A stretch of DNA of 64,000 nucleotides from CAZXWN01 sp964644695 [NCBI: uncultured bacterium]. Its GTDB lineage: Bacteria > UBP4 > UBA4092. A program made the position numbers and the translations under genes. Shown in pieces: positions 27,020-36,265 of this stretch. The stretch spans positions 75,544-139,543 of the forward strand of contig CAZXWN010000005.1 in the NCBI GenBank assembly GCA_964644695.1, written 5' to 3'. The notes under the pieces are model-generated. The model saw only the letters and a list, made by a program, of their open reading frames with translations. It had not been told where the DNA came from and made no database searches. Position 1 is the stretch's first letter. Each line of letters begins with the position of its first letter.

Positions 27020-28054
27020 ATGGAAACCATATCATTTAAAAATATGCTTGGACATCAACTAGTCATGGACTATTTACGAAATAGTCTCATTCATGGACCG
27101 GTGGCGCATGCTTTTTTGTTCTACGGACCAGATGGCATAGGTAAAACAACTATCGCCACCCGATTTGCTCAGGCCCTGATGTGTCCCGAAGCATCAAAAA
27201 CTGGGGACGCCTGTGATATCTGTGATTCCTGCCGTCGTTTCATAAACAATGCTCATCCCAATTTTCAATTACTGGAACCTGAAGGAAAAACAGGTTATAA
27301 AATCGAGCAACTCCGTGAAATGAGAAAAGATGTTGCCATGATGGGGTCTCGTGATTCTCGGCGTGTGTATCTCATCCCCCAAGCAGATCTTATGAAACCC
27401 CAGGCCGCCAATGCCATATTAAAAACACTGGAGGAGCCCCCTCCGGGTGTTGTTTTGATTTTAATCACATCTCAGATATTAAGGATACTTCCAACTATCG
27501 TATCCCGGTGTCAACAAGTGCGGTTCGGCCGGCTTTCTTTGGAAGAAACAGGTTCACTCCTTCAAACAAAAACCGGGCTTGATAAACAATCGTCAGAATT
27601 ACTGGCTATGTTTGGAGACAAATCCCCCGGGCAATGCTTGTATCAGGCAGACCCGGCAATTGCCAGTCTCCGTCTTTCCATTTTGAATATACTTTCTGAC
27701 TTCAAACCAAAAGAATCCCGAAAAGTGTTGATGATTCCATTGGCCATTCTTGATCGCAAAAAAGTGGCAGATAAAGAAGGGCCCAAAGTTGATATAACAG
27801 TGATTTATGATTGGTTGATGTTCTGGTTTAGAGATTTGATAGTTTACCGATTAACTGAAGACCCTGACCAATTAGTCCACCGTGACGCCGCTGAACAGGT
27901 CAGCAATATTGCAAAATACTGGAGTTGGGCTTCAGCCCGGGCAGCTATCCAACAACTCGAATACATTAAGTTTCTTGCTTCAAAAAACTTAAGTGCACAA
28001 ATATGTCTCGAATCAGTCCTTTATGAAGCCTTTAGAGCCAGTGGGACATCTTGA
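27020..28054 (+). CDS. holB: DNA polymerase III delta' subunit
   Basis: Clamp-loader subunit, AAA+ fold. The 344-residue chain has FYGPDGIGKTT (P-loop, about 35-45), a four-Cys zinc site (MCPEASKTGDACDICDSC), LKTLEEPPPGVVLILIT and the SRC motif in IVSRCQQVRFG. The C-terminal helical part is diverged. It is followed by ricT after 22 bases, an order also seen in Bacillus (holB-yaaT). Confidence 0.92.
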   Translation: METISFKNMLGHQLVMDYLRNSLIHGPVAHAFLFYGPDGIGKTTIATRFAQALMCPEASKTGDACDICDSCRRFINNAHPNFQLLEPEGKTGYKIEQLREMRKDVAMMGSRDSRRVYLIPQADLMKPQAANAILKTLEEPPPGVVLILITSQILRILPTIVSRCQQVRFGRLSLEETGSLLQTKTGLDKQSSELLAMFGDKSPGQCLYQADPAIASLRLSILNILSDFKPKESRKVLMIPLAILDRKKVADKEGPKVDITVIYDWLMFWFRDLIVYRLTEDPDQLVHRDAAEQVSNIAKYWSWASARAAIQQLEYIKFLASKNLSAQICLESVLYEAFRASGTS

Positions 28055-28076
28055 GTATGGTAGAATAAAAACCTTT

Positions 28077-28904
28077 ATGGAAGACGAAAACAAAGATATA
28101 CAAAACCGGAACGCAGAGAATTTCGAACAGGAAATGCTTCGTCCGGAAACTGTGGCTGAATTTGCTGTACGTGGATGTGGTTCGCACACCTTTTGCTGTG
28201 GATGTGCGGATGATGTAACTGTTTGTAGAAATAAACATTACCTACTCCAGGTAGACAGAACTGAAGAAGTAGGACTGGCACTTTTCCCTTCCCGACCCTG
28301 TCCAAATCATTCTATTAAAATAGATCCTTCTGTTTCAGCAATTCGTCCGTTAACCGATGAAGAAGAGGAATTACTTGTTCAGCGCAGGGTTGAAGAAGTT
28401 AAAGCAATGAAACTCATCAAGGACAAAGTTAAAGAACATCAGCTAAACATGAAGGTCAGCAACGTAGAATTTAACCATGATGAGTCGATTATCTTCTGTT
28501 ATTTCACAGCTCCTGAGCGAGTTGATTTCCGTGAACTGGTGCGAGATTTAGGGCATACTTTCCGAAAGCGGATAGAGTTAAAACAAATCGGCGCCAGAGA
28601 CGAAACTCGGATGATTGGCGGCCACGGGCATTGTGGAAATCAGTTATGTTGCAGTGGCGTTTTTCGTGCAGCCATCCTTCCTTCTGTCTCAATGAAAATG
28701 GCTAAAACGCAGAAACTCTCCACCAACCCACAGAATTTATTGGGATTATGTGGGAAGTTGCGATGTTGCCTAGCCTACGAGTATAAGGAATACCATGAAA
28801 ATGGTCAGCCTGATATCAGTAATCGGCCAATCAAAGAAGCATCTGTCCCGCAATATCATGACTCTTCCGAAACAACGGAACCAAATCCCGAAGAGGCCCA
28901 ATAG
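28077..28904 (+). CDS. ricT: PSP1-domain protein RicT (YaaT)
   Basis: A 275-residue PSP1/YaaT protein. The cysteine-rich core GHGHCGNQLCCSG and GLCGKLRCCLAYEY (about 180-235) is intact, as is the preceding REL-type segment (AMKLIKDKVKEHQLNMKV). A second Cys cluster near the N-terminus (GCGSHTFCCGCADDVTVC) is unusual and may bind metal too. In Bacillus RicT acts with RicA/RicF in an iron-sulfur complex that affects RNase Y. I start at the ATG after the holB stop; the longer frame overlaps holB. Confidence 0.88.
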   Translation: MEDENKDIQNRNAENFEQEMLRPETVAEFAVRGCGSHTFCCGCADDVTVCRNKHYLLQVDRTEEVGLALFPSRPCPNHSIKIDPSVSAIRPLTDEEEELLVQRRVEEVKAMKLIKDKVKEHQLNMKVSNVEFNHDESIIFCYFTAPERVDFRELVRDLGHTFRKRIELKQIGARDETRMIGGHGHCGNQLCCSGVFRAAILPSVSMKMAKTQKLSTNPQNLLGLCGKLRCCLAYEYKEYHENGQPDISNRPIKEASVPQYHDSSETTEPNPEEAQ

Positions 28905-28968
28905 TTATAAATTTCAGTATATTTCGGGGTAGTTCATTGTCCTTCAACCAGCTATTATAGAACCAGAT

Positions 28969-28998
28969 TTGCCAGAAAACCCTGTTTCATGGTATAAA
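28969..28998 (+). promoter_or_regulatory. Candidate promoter of rpsB
   Basis: TTGCCA and TATAAA with an 18-base spacer, preceded by TG (extended -10). It would give a leader of about 185 bases before rpsB. Confidence 0.5.
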
Positions 28999-29009
28999 TA
29001 ATGATTGTG

Positions 29010-29180
29010 CCTGGTAACAGGTACGCTATTTAATTTGCACAAATGAGCCTTTTATAAGGCCATAAACTGCACGCTTTTGGATGTATCGGCAGGTGCCTGC
29101 GCTTTCCGCTTGACGGTTGGAAAGAGGATGGGTCGTCGAGCAGATGAAAAAAGCGGAAGCATACAAAACCACAGGAGGTA
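29010..29180 (+). promoter_or_regulatory. Structured leader of rpsB
   Basis: Three consecutive short hairpins can be drawn: GCCTT/AAGGC at 29047-29060, GCAGG/CCTGC at 29089-29100 and CTTTCC/GGAAAG near 29103-29127. A long leader before rpsB is known in several phyla to be bound by free S2. Whether this belongs to a known class cannot be told by eye. Confidence 0.35.
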
Positions 29181-29189
29181 ATTATACCT

Positions 29190-30149
29190 ATGTCTACCGT
29201 CTCCAATCCTCCGACCTCAGCCGCAGCGGCGCAGGTCACCATCAAACAATTCCTGGAAGCTGGCGTTCATTTCGGACACCAAACCCGGCGTTGGAACCCC
29301 AAAATGGCCAAGTACATCTTCGGCGAAAGAAATGACATCTACATCATTGATCTCAAAAAGACCATGAAGATGTTTCGTGAAAGCTGCGATTATGCCAAGA
29401 CCATTGGTATCAGCGGAAAAGAAATTCTTTTTGTAGGCACAAAGAAACAGGCTCAAGATACCATCCGTGATGAAGCGACCAAAGCTGGTATGCCTTATGT
29501 GAATCATCGTTGGCTCGGCGGCATGTTGACCAACTTTGCCACAGTCAGCCGTTCTATTAAACGCTTACAGCTTCTGGAAAAGATGGAAGCTGATGGCACA
29601 TTAGCCCTTCGTTCCAAAAAAGAACAGTCCCGTCTGATGAAGGAAAAAGATAAACTCGTCAAGAATTTGGGCGGTATCAAAAACATGAAGGGTTTACCAG
29701 CTGCCATGTTCGTGGTTGACCCCAACAATGAAGACATTGCTGTCCATGAAGCCAATCGCTTAGGAATCCCAGTTATCGCCATCACTGATACTAATTGCGA
29801 TCCTGATCCGATTCAGTGGATTGTTCCAGCTAATGATGATGCTATCCGTTCCGTCCAACTCATCACCTCCAAGATTGCTGAAAGCCTTATGGAAGGCCGC
29901 ATGGAATTCGACAAGCAGGTGACTGATGGTATGGTCGAAGCACAGGCTCAGGCTGAAGGTTCCGACCTGGATGCCACAGTAGTTGATCCGAATGCTCTCT
30001 TAGAAAATGAAGCACCTGTCATCAAAGACTTTGATGGTGCCACTGAAATTCCAGATTCATTAGTGATTGAAGACACAAAAGATTCCACTTCTGTGGACCT
30101 TTTTGAAGAAACCACTGTAGATGATATCGAAGAAGATTTCCAGAAATAG
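29190..30149 (+). CDS. rpsB: Ribosomal protein uS2 with acidic C-terminal extension
   Basis: Small-subunit ribosomal protein S2. The core matches the family ([61 protein letters not shown]). At 319 residues it is about 75 longer than E. coli S2; the extra part after residue 245 is strongly acidic and ends [18 protein letters not shown]. The AGGAGG ribosome binding site is present. It starts the rpsB-tsf-pyrH-frr-uppS-cdsA run. Confidence 0.97.
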   Translation: MSTVSNPPTSAAAAQVTIKQFLEAGVHFGHQTRRWNPKMAKYIFGERNDIYIIDLKKTMKMFRESCDYAKTIGISGKEILFVGTKKQAQDTIRDEATKAGMPYVNHRWLGGMLTNFATVSRSIKRLQLLEKMEADGTLALRSKKEQSRLMKEKDKLVKNLGGIKNMKGLPAAMFVVDPNNEDIAVHEANRLGIPVIAITDTNCDPDPIQWIVPANDDAIRSVQLITSKIAESLMEGRMEFDKQVTDGMVEAQAQAEGSDLDATVVDPNALLENEAPVIKDFDGATEIPDSLVIEDTKDSTSVDLFEETTVDDIEEDFQK

Positions 30150-30212
30150 TTGATAACAGCTGTTTCCAAATCAAAACTGAAATCACCCTTTTATGGAGGT
30201 ATAAATAAAATC

Positions 30213-31082
30213 ATGGCTGTAACAATTGATGCAAAAACTGTTGCCAAACTCCGGGAAATTACTGGAGCAGGCATGATGGATTGTAAAAAAGCTCTAAACG
30301 ATACAGAAGGAGATTTCGATAAAGCTATTGAACTTCTCCGTACTAAAGGCATGGCCACTGCAGAGAAAAAGGCAACCCGTGTCGCCAAAGATGGTTGTGT
30401 GGCTCTGGACATCAGTGCTGACTCAAAAACAGGAATCATCTTCGAACTGAATTGTGAAACAGACTTTGTGGCCAAAAACGAGCATTTCCAGGCCCTTCTT
30501 CAGGATTTGAAAAAACAGGCTATCGAAAAGAAATTCAAATCAAAAGAAGACTTCCCGGCTGAACAGATCAAAGAATTTATTGCCAAGCTGGGTGAAAACA
30601 CTTCCGTTGGATCTTTTGCCCGTTACGAAGCTAATGCTACTGGATATATCGGTTGCTACATGCATCCTTCCCCGAATCCGAATGTCTTTAAACTCGGCGT
30701 TATGGTGGAAGTTGAAGCGGCAAATGATCCTTCTGCAAACAAGGCTGAATTAGCCACATTAACCCGTGACTTGGCCATGCAGATAGCCTCTTTGATGCCT
30801 CAGTATGTTAATAGCTCTGAAATTCCTGCTGAAATCATTCAGAAAGAAAAAGAAATTTATATGGAGCAGGCTCGCCAGGAAGGTAAGAAAGAAGATTTCC
30901 TGGAGAAGATTGCTACCGGCAAACTGAATAAGTTCTACACACAAGTATGTTTGATTGATCAGGCTTTCATTAAAGATGATAAAATCACAGTCAAACAGCA
31001 TGTCGAAAATATCTCTAAACAAATCGGCAATGAAATTAAAATCGTCCGTTTTGCCCGCATCAAAGTCGGCGAACAGGCTTAA
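30213..31082 (+). CDS. tsf: Elongation factor Ts
   Basis: Guanine-nucleotide exchange factor for EF-Tu. The N-terminal UBA-like domain has KLREITGAGMMDCKKALN and the conserved GMATAEKKATRVAKDG, followed by ELNCETDFVAKNEHF and the dimerisation core; the C-terminus has a helical coiled-coil. At 289 residues it is normal. The ATG chosen follows GGAGGT; an earlier in-frame Met would add 21 atypical residues. Confidence 0.97.
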   Translation: MAVTIDAKTVAKLREITGAGMMDCKKALNDTEGDFDKAIELLRTKGMATAEKKATRVAKDGCVALDISADSKTGIIFELNCETDFVAKNEHFQALLQDLKKQAIEKKFKSKEDFPAEQIKEFIAKLGENTSVGSFARYEANATGYIGCYMHPSPNPNVFKLGVMVEVEAANDPSANKAELATLTRDLAMQIASLMPQYVNSSEIPAEIIQKEKEIYMEQARQEGKKEDFLEKIATGKLNKFYTQVCLIDQAFIKDDKITVKQHVENISKQIGNEIKIVRFARIKVGEQA

Positions 31083-31100
31083 CAAAAAAGGATAAAACCC

Positions 31101-31817
31101 GTGTCTGAAGTTAAATTTAAAAAGGTCCTTCTGAAACTCTCTGGAGAAGCTTTAATGGGCTCTCAGGGATACGGAATAGACCCAGCTATTCTGGATACCT
31201 TTGCATCTGAAATAGCTGAGGTCAAACGACTCGGGATCCAAATAGCAATTGTGATTGGTGGCGGAAACATCTTTAGGGGTGTTTCCGCTTCCGCTAAAGG
31301 GATGGACCGTGCCAGTGCCGATTATATGGGAATGCTGGCCACTGTTTTAAATTCCCTGGCACTACAGGATAGCCTGGAAAAGAAAGGGATCCAGACCCGT
31401 GTCATGTCAGCCATTGAGATGGTTGAACTTTGTGAGAAATACATCCGTCGTCGGGCCATCCGACATATGGAGAAAGACAGGGTCGTCATCTTCGCCGCAG
31501 GAACCGGCAATCCATTCTTTACAACCGATACAGCAGCCGCTTTGCGTGCCAACGAAATCGGTGCGGATATTATTCTGAAAGCAACCCGCGTTGATGGTGT
31601 TTATACTTCTGACCCTGAAAAAGATGCAAATGCTGTGAAATTTGATACACTATCTTTCATGGAAGTTTTGAAACAGGGATTAAAAGTAATGGATTCAACA
31701 GCAATCAGCTTGTGTAAAGACAATAATGTTCCTATTATTGTATTTAACATTAAAACTCCAGGTAACTTTAAGAAAGTTATTCTCGGAGAAACTATCGGAA
31801 CTTATGTGGGAGTATGA
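31101..31817 (+). CDS. pyrH: UMP kinase
   Basis: Hexameric bacterial UMP kinase of the amino-acid-kinase fold. [11 protein letters not shown], the glycine-rich [27 protein letters not shown] and [14 protein letters not shown] are all present in 238 residues. It starts with GTG, 18 bases after tsf, with AAAAAGGAT as a modest binding site. It is followed three bases later by frr, the standard order. Confidence 0.97.
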   Translation: MSEVKFKKVLLKLSGEALMGSQGYGIDPAILDTFASEIAEVKRLGIQIAIVIGGGNIFRGVSASAKGMDRASADYMGMLATVLNSLALQDSLEKKGIQTRVMSAIEMVELCEKYIRRRAIRHMEKDRVVIFAAGTGNPFFTTDTAAALRANEIGADIILKATRVDGVYTSDPEKDANAVKFDTLSFMEVLKQGLKVMDSTAISLCKDNNVPIIVFNIKTPGNFKKVILGETIGTYVGV

Positions 31818-31820
31818 TTT

Positions 31821-32384
31821 ATGCCAGATCATCCAATCCTGAAAGACAGTGAAGACAAAATGATTAAAGCGGTTGACTCCGTGAAACACGAGTTTTCAAC
31901 CGTCCGGACCGGAAGAGCCTCCACCGCATTACTCGACAACATCAAAGTAGAAGCTTATGGAGCGCAAACTCCAATCAAACAGTTAGCCAACATTTCAACT
32001 CCGGAATCTCGTACTCTACAGATACAGCCTTGGGATGCCAGTCTGATGGGAGCTATCGAAAAAGCCATTCTGAAAAGTGATATAGGAATAACTCCTCAGA
32101 ATGATGGAAAAACGATTCGGCTTTCAATGCCACAACTAACCCAGGACCGGCGCAAAGAACTGGTTAAGATTATCCATAAAATGGCTGAAGAAAAAGGGAA
32201 GGTCTCTATTCGGACTATCCGTCGTCATGCAGTCGATATCTTGAAAAAAGATGAAAAAGACGGCAAACTCCCTGAAGATGAATCCAAAAAGCAGGAAAAG
32301 AAAGTCCAAGACCTTCATGACAAGTTTATTGCTGATATAGATGCTGCTACCAAGAAAAAAGAAGCAGAAATCATGGAAGTCTAA
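31821..32384 (+). CDS. frr: Ribosome recycling factor
   Basis: Releases ribosomes from mRNA after termination together with EF-G. The 187-residue protein contains the family motifs VRTGRASTALLDNI, STPESRTLQIQPWD, DGKTIRLSMPQLTQDRR and the helical RRHAVDILKKDEKDGKLPEDE. It is coupled to pyrH by a three-base gap. Confidence 0.97.
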   Translation: MPDHPILKDSEDKMIKAVDSVKHEFSTVRTGRASTALLDNIKVEAYGAQTPIKQLANISTPESRTLQIQPWDASLMGAIEKAILKSDIGITPQNDGKTIRLSMPQLTQDRRKELVKIIHKMAEEKGKVSIRTIRRHAVDILKKDEKDGKLPEDESKKQEKKVQDLHDKFIADIDAATKKKEAEIMEV

Positions 32385-32411
32385 GACTTGTTGACATAAA
32401 ATATGAGACAG

Positions 32412-32446
32412 AACTTTGAGAAGCGGGGAAACCCGCTTCTCAAGTT
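32412..32446 (+). repeat. Hairpin between frr and uppS
   Basis: GAGAAGCGGG / CCCGCTTCTC with loop GAAA, with outer AACTT/AAGTT pairs; no long T run follows. It ends about 10 bases before the uppS ATG where a ribosome binding site would be expected, so it may modulate uppS translation or stabilise the message. Confidence 0.7.
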
Positions 32447-32455
32447 TACATAACC

Positions 32456-33208
32456 ATGACAAAACACTCTTCAGATACTTCAAAAGAATTATTACAGCAA
32501 ATGGACCCCAGCCGGCTGCCATGCCATGTAGCTATTATCATGGATGGAAATGGAAGATGGGCTAAACAGCGACATCTTCCCCGTGTAGAAGGCCATAGAC
32601 GGGGCATTAACGGTGTCCGTGAAGTGGTAGAAGGGTGTTGTGAAGCCGGAGTCAAATTTCTAACTCTGTATGCGTTTTCTGTCGAAAACTGGCAGCGTCC
32701 ACTTAGTGAAGTATCCGTTTTAATGGGACTCCTGGTTCGCTTTTTATACGATGAAATAGAAGAAATGAATTCCAATGGTGTTCGATTACGGGTCACAGGT
32801 CGCCGAGACCATTTGGATAACCAAATACTGAAAGCCATTCATACAGCTGAAACATCAACGCAAAACAATACCCGCCTTGTATTAAACCTGGCGTTCAACT
32901 ACGGTTCTCGTGCCGAGATAGAGGATTCCCTCCGAGCCATCGCAAAAGATGTGAAAGAAGGAAAACTCCAACCCGACACAATAACCGCAGAAACTCTCAG
33001 AGACTACCTCTATTCTCCCTGGTTACCCGACCCGGATCTTTTAATCCGTACGAGTGGAGAACTTCGCATCAGCAACTTCCTTTTATGGCAGATGGCCTAC
33101 ACTGAGCTGTATTTTACAGATACATTGTGGCCAGACTTTGGACGAAATGATCTTTACAAAGCAATCCTTGATTATCAAAAACGGGAAAGGCGTTTCGGAA
33201 AAGTTTAA
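32456..33208 (+). CDS. uppS: Undecaprenyl pyrophosphate synthase (cis-prenyltransferase)
   Basis: Makes the C55 carrier lipid for peptidoglycan and O-antigen. The 250-residue chain has HVAIIMDGNGRWAKQR (catalytic Asp), RVEGHRRG, LTLYAFSVENWQRP, and the C-terminal DLLIRTSGELRISNFLLWQ and the YTELYFTDTLWPDF motifs. No ribosome binding site is visible and a hairpin sits just upstream. It overlaps cdsA by one base (TAATG). Confidence 0.96.
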   Translation: MTKHSSDTSKELLQQMDPSRLPCHVAIIMDGNGRWAKQRHLPRVEGHRRGINGVREVVEGCCEAGVKFLTLYAFSVENWQRPLSEVSVLMGLLVRFLYDEIEEMNSNGVRLRVTGRRDHLDNQILKAIHTAETSTQNNTRLVLNLAFNYGSRAEIEDSLRAIAKDVKEGKLQPDTITAETLRDYLYSPWLPDPDLLIRTSGELRISNFLLWQMAYTELYFTDTLWPDFGRNDLYKAILDYQKRERRFGKV

Positions 33209-34068
33209 TGGCCGGCAAAGGCAAAGAGTTTGCATTCAGAGTCCTCAGCACATTTGTATTTGTGCCGATATTTATTTGGGGTCTCTTTTACCCAGAGTAC
33301 CATCTTACCGAGTTAATCGTTATTCCCGCAACGATATGGGGCATGAGTGAGTTTTATGCCATGGCTGAAAAACTCGGAGCTAATCCCCTAAAATACTGGG
33401 GTTATTCTATTGCAGTTATTATTGGGATACTTTCCATAATCCCTGCGCAACAACCCTTCCTTTGGCTGGTACTTCTGACCTGGGGACTCATGGGCATCAG
33501 CTTCATTCAATCCATGCTGCTCAAAAAATCCAAAACAGAAATTGCCGTCAAGGATTACAGTGCCACTTTGATGGGTATTATCTATGTCGCCTGGCCCTTC
33601 TTTTTGTTTCTCAAGATTGCTCAAATGCCTGCAGGTCCATGGCTGATTCTGTGGTTAATGGCCGTGACCTGGGCCTGTGATATTGGTGCCTATCTGGTGG
33701 GTAATCTGATTGGCCGCCACAAATTGTGTCCCTCAGTAAGTCCGGGAAAAACGGTGGAAGGATTAATTGGTGGACTGCTCTTAAGCGGCCTTGCCGGCTG
33801 GGGACTGTTCCGCGCTTTCCCACTCGATAAAATCCCGGAAAGTATCGGGAGCTGGCCAATAGGCGGCATCGTTCTGCTGGCACTGGCAATTACCGTGGTA
33901 GGTGTTTATGGCGATTTAGCGGAATCTATTATGAAACGCCAGGCTGGTGTCAAAGACTCAGGGAACACTTTTACTGGCCATGGTGGTATGCTGGATATTG
34001 TGGATAGTTTATTATTCACAGTCCCCGTATTTTACTTTCTGATTCAATTAGTTCAGGAATTGAAATAG
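33208..34068 (+). CDS. cdsA: Phosphatidate cytidylyltransferase
   Basis: Makes CDP-diacylglycerol. The 286-residue integral membrane protein has about eight helices and the C-terminal signature SIMKRQAGVKDSGNTFTGHG followed by GMLDIVDS. The start codon overlaps the uppS stop. In many bacteria dxr and rseP come next; here a lipopolysaccharide permease follows after 13 bases. Confidence 0.95.
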   Translation: MAGKGKEFAFRVLSTFVFVPIFIWGLFYPEYHLTELIVIPATIWGMSEFYAMAEKLGANPLKYWGYSIAVIIGILSIIPAQQPFLWLVLLTWGLMGISFIQSMLLKKSKTEIAVKDYSATLMGIIYVAWPFFLFLKIAQMPAGPWLILWLMAVTWACDIGAYLVGNLIGRHKLCPSVSPGKTVEGLIGGLLLSGLAGWGLFRAFPLDKIPESIGSWPIGGIVLLALAITVVGVYGDLAESIMKRQAGVKDSGNTFTGHGGMLDIVDSLLFTVPVFYFLIQLVQELK

Positions 34069-34081
34069 ACAAGAGCCAACT

Positions 34082-35173
34082 ATGAAGATACTCGACCGCT
34101 ATCTAATCCGTCTTGCTGTCACTCTCTTTTCCGTAGTATTTTTCGTTATGAGTATGATGGTTGTCATGGTCAAGTTCATTGATGAGCTGGACTATTTCAC
34201 CAAATTCCAAGCCTCAACTCCCAATATCATTGAATACCTTTTATACTATATCCCCTCCTCATTCCAACAGGTAATCCCTATTTCGGTCGTTTTAGGCGTC
34301 ATGCTGATGCTGCTGGTATTGAACATAAACAATGAGCTTCTGGCTCTGCAGGCAGGAGGAATCAGCCGGCGTCGACTTGCAGCCATTATCCTTGGAGCGG
34401 CCGTTTGTATCACAGGATTCACCTGGCTGGCTAACAGCTCACTAATACCCTCAACCATCCGAAAAATGAAAGTACAGAAAGCAAAAATCGAACATAAATC
34501 GGACCCGGGCTCTCAGGAATCCAAACAAACCTGGATGAAAGCACCTTCCGGTGACTTTTACAAAATAGGATTGATTGCAGACCAGGGACAGGAACTTCGG
34601 CTGATGGCCATTACCCACTTCAATCAGGATGCCAGTCGGTTACTCAAGGATTGGACGATTGCTGAGGCTAAATGGGATGCTCAAAAAAAACAATGGCGTA
34701 TTCCAGTATTACGAAGCCGGACCTTTGATGAAAATGGTTATTTGATTGAAGAAAAGTGGGATAAAAACATTTATCTTCCACTTGAGTTCAAACCCAGTGA
34801 CTTTTCTCAGGTTGTAAGGTTACCCAAGGAAATGAGTACGCAACAACTGGAAGAACACATCCATCTATTACAACGGGGTGGTCTGGACTCGAGAGCCGCC
34901 CGAATGAATTATCATCAACGACAAGCCTCTATATGGGCGCCACTCCTGTTGGCAATGATTGGATTAGGATATGGGTTTTATATGACTCGCATGGAAATGG
35001 CTTCTGGAATTGCCATGGCGATAGTCTGGGTCGTTGCCTACCTGATGATGAACCAGTTTGCCTATACTCTGGGGAAATCAAACCTGCTGGACCCCGCCAT
35101 ACTGGCGTGGATACCCAATGTGATTGTTGGTTCATACGCACTGTGGCGCACGCGCCGCCTGTTATTCTCATAA
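34082..35173 (+). CDS. LptF/LptG family lipopolysaccharide export permease
   Basis: A 363-residue YjgP/YjgQ protein. The first segment MKILDRYLIRLAVTLFS is the family start, three N-terminal membrane helices are followed by a periplasmic beta-rich domain (about 130-265) and three more helices. SFQQVIPISVVLGVMLML and ELLALQAGGISRRRL are typical. It should form part of the LptB2FG transporter that extracts lipopolysaccharide from the inner membrane; LptF and LptG cannot be told apart here. It shows that the organism has an outer membrane. Confidence 0.88.
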   Translation: MKILDRYLIRLAVTLFSVVFFVMSMMVVMVKFIDELDYFTKFQASTPNIIEYLLYYIPSSFQQVIPISVVLGVMLMLLVLNINNELLALQAGGISRRRLAAIILGAAVCITGFTWLANSSLIPSTIRKMKVQKAKIEHKSDPGSQESKQTWMKAPSGDFYKIGLIADQGQELRLMAITHFNQDASRLLKDWTIAEAKWDAQKKQWRIPVLRSRTFDENGYLIEEKWDKNIYLPLEFKPSDFSQVVRLPKEMSTQQLEEHIHLLQRGGLDSRAARMNYHQRQASIWAPLLLAMIGLGYGFYMTRMEMASGIAMAIVWVVAYLMMNQFAYTLGKSNLLDPAILAWIPNVIVGSYALWRTRRLLFS

Positions 35174-35187
35174 CCATACAGAAAACT

Positions 35188-35226
35188 AAAACCTCCCGGA
35201 TCCACAAAAATCCGGGAGGTTTTTTA
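35188..35226. terminator. Bidirectional terminator
   Basis: AAAACCTCCCGGAT / ATCCGGGAGGTTTT with an eight-base loop and T runs on both strands. It separates the converging lptF/G-type gene and the TPR lipoprotein gene. Confidence 0.92.
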
Positions 35227-35240
35227 TTTATAATTATTCT

Positions 35241-35615
35241 TTATTTCGCAGATTGCAGTCGGTTTAACAGCAACTGAGCATCTTCATATCCAGGGCTTAA
35301 TTCAACGGCTTTTTTCAGCAATTCAATCGCTTTATCCGTGTTTCCTTTTTCGGATTCCAGACGGCCCAATCTATAATAGGTGACAGGGCGAGGAGAAAGC
35401 TTGATAGAGTCTTCGTATTTAGCCATAGCTCCGGCGGTATCACCATCGGTTTCCAGTTTCAAACCTTCTTCATAAAGATTGACGGCCTTATCGACCTGGG
35501 TCAAATCTTTTTTCCATTTTACGGGTTGTAACCATTTATCATGCCGGCTGCATCCCACCATCATTAAGGCTCCGGTTATGACAAAAAGCACCAAAATCAA
35601 ACTAACTTTTCTCAT
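35241..35615 (-). CDS. TPR lipoprotein
   Basis: A 124-residue protein with a signal peptide ending in a lipobox-like MMVGC (Cys about 22), then two or three tetratricopeptide units (LYEEGLKLETDGDTAGAMAK, YYRLGRLESEKGNTDKAIEL). It is probably an outer-membrane or periplasmic scaffold lipoprotein. It overlaps the upstream gene by four bases (ATGA), so the two form an operon. No specific function can be assigned. Confidence 0.75.
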   Translation of the reverse strand: MRKVSLILVLFVITGALMMVGCSRHDKWLQPVKWKKDLTQVDKAVNLYEEGLKLETDGDTAGAMAKYEDSIKLSPRPVTYYRLGRLESEKGNTDKAIELLKKAVELSPGYEDAQLLLNRLQSAK

Positions 35616-36190
35616 TGCAACACCACCAGTCTTCCATCATTAAAAGTCACCATTTTCCATTTGGAACGGTACCAGAACATTAACTTTTGCCCCCCACCTG
35701 ACAATTCAGAGACAATCACTTTATCAGGTTGCCCATGTTCCAAGACCCATTTACTTTGGTCATCGACAGGTCCGTTGAAGCAAAGAACACCCTTCTTAAA
35801 TTGGAACATCTGATCCTTTTCTTCATAAATCCATTCATCAACTCGTTGTCCCCGTTTATTTTGGAAACTCCGATAGTAGTCTGGAGGCCCTTCTAAGACT
35901 GCCAAATCAAACATATCAGGACTGTGGGCAATGGACGAACTGACTTTATCACTGGAATTTTTCCGTAATTTAACGGATTGACCATGGTCAAAATCCTGAA
36001 GTTCCCGCTTATTGGCATAAGCCAGCCGGTCAAATACAGACTTAGGCTTTTCGGGATCATTCACTCTTCCGGCATAAGCACCACCGGGTATTTTACCTGC
36101 CTGATTGGACTGGGTAGTGGCACATCCCGTCATCCCAGCCACGATTAAGGCGGCCATTATCAGCATCATGAACATTCGTTTTGTAAGCAT
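35612..36190 (-). CDS. Putative lipoprotein of unknown function
   Basis: A 192-residue protein with signal peptide and lipobox (IVAGMTGC, Cys about 23). The rest is soluble and ends in a small beta-rich domain with two similar strands (VLCFNGPVDDQSKWVLEHG and MFWYRSKWKMVTFNDGRLVV). I do not recognise the family. It is the first gene of a two-gene unit with the TPR lipoprotein. A TATAAT lies about 28 bases upstream, without a clear -35. Confidence 0.7.
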   Translation of the reverse strand: MLTKRMFMMLIMAALIVAGMTGCATTQSNQAGKIPGGAYAGRVNDPEKPKSVFDRLAYANKRELQDFDHGQSVKLRKNSSDKVSSSIAHSPDMFDLAVLEGPPDYYRSFQNKRGQRVDEWIYEEKDQMFQFKKGVLCFNGPVDDQSKWVLEHGQPDKVIVSELSGGGQKLMFWYRSKWKMVTFNDGRLVVLQ

Positions 36191-36265
36191 GATTCTTCCT
36201 GTCTGGAAATTTGTTTGATTATACCTTATTTCCCTTATTGATGTGGGAGAAGAATGGTTGACACC

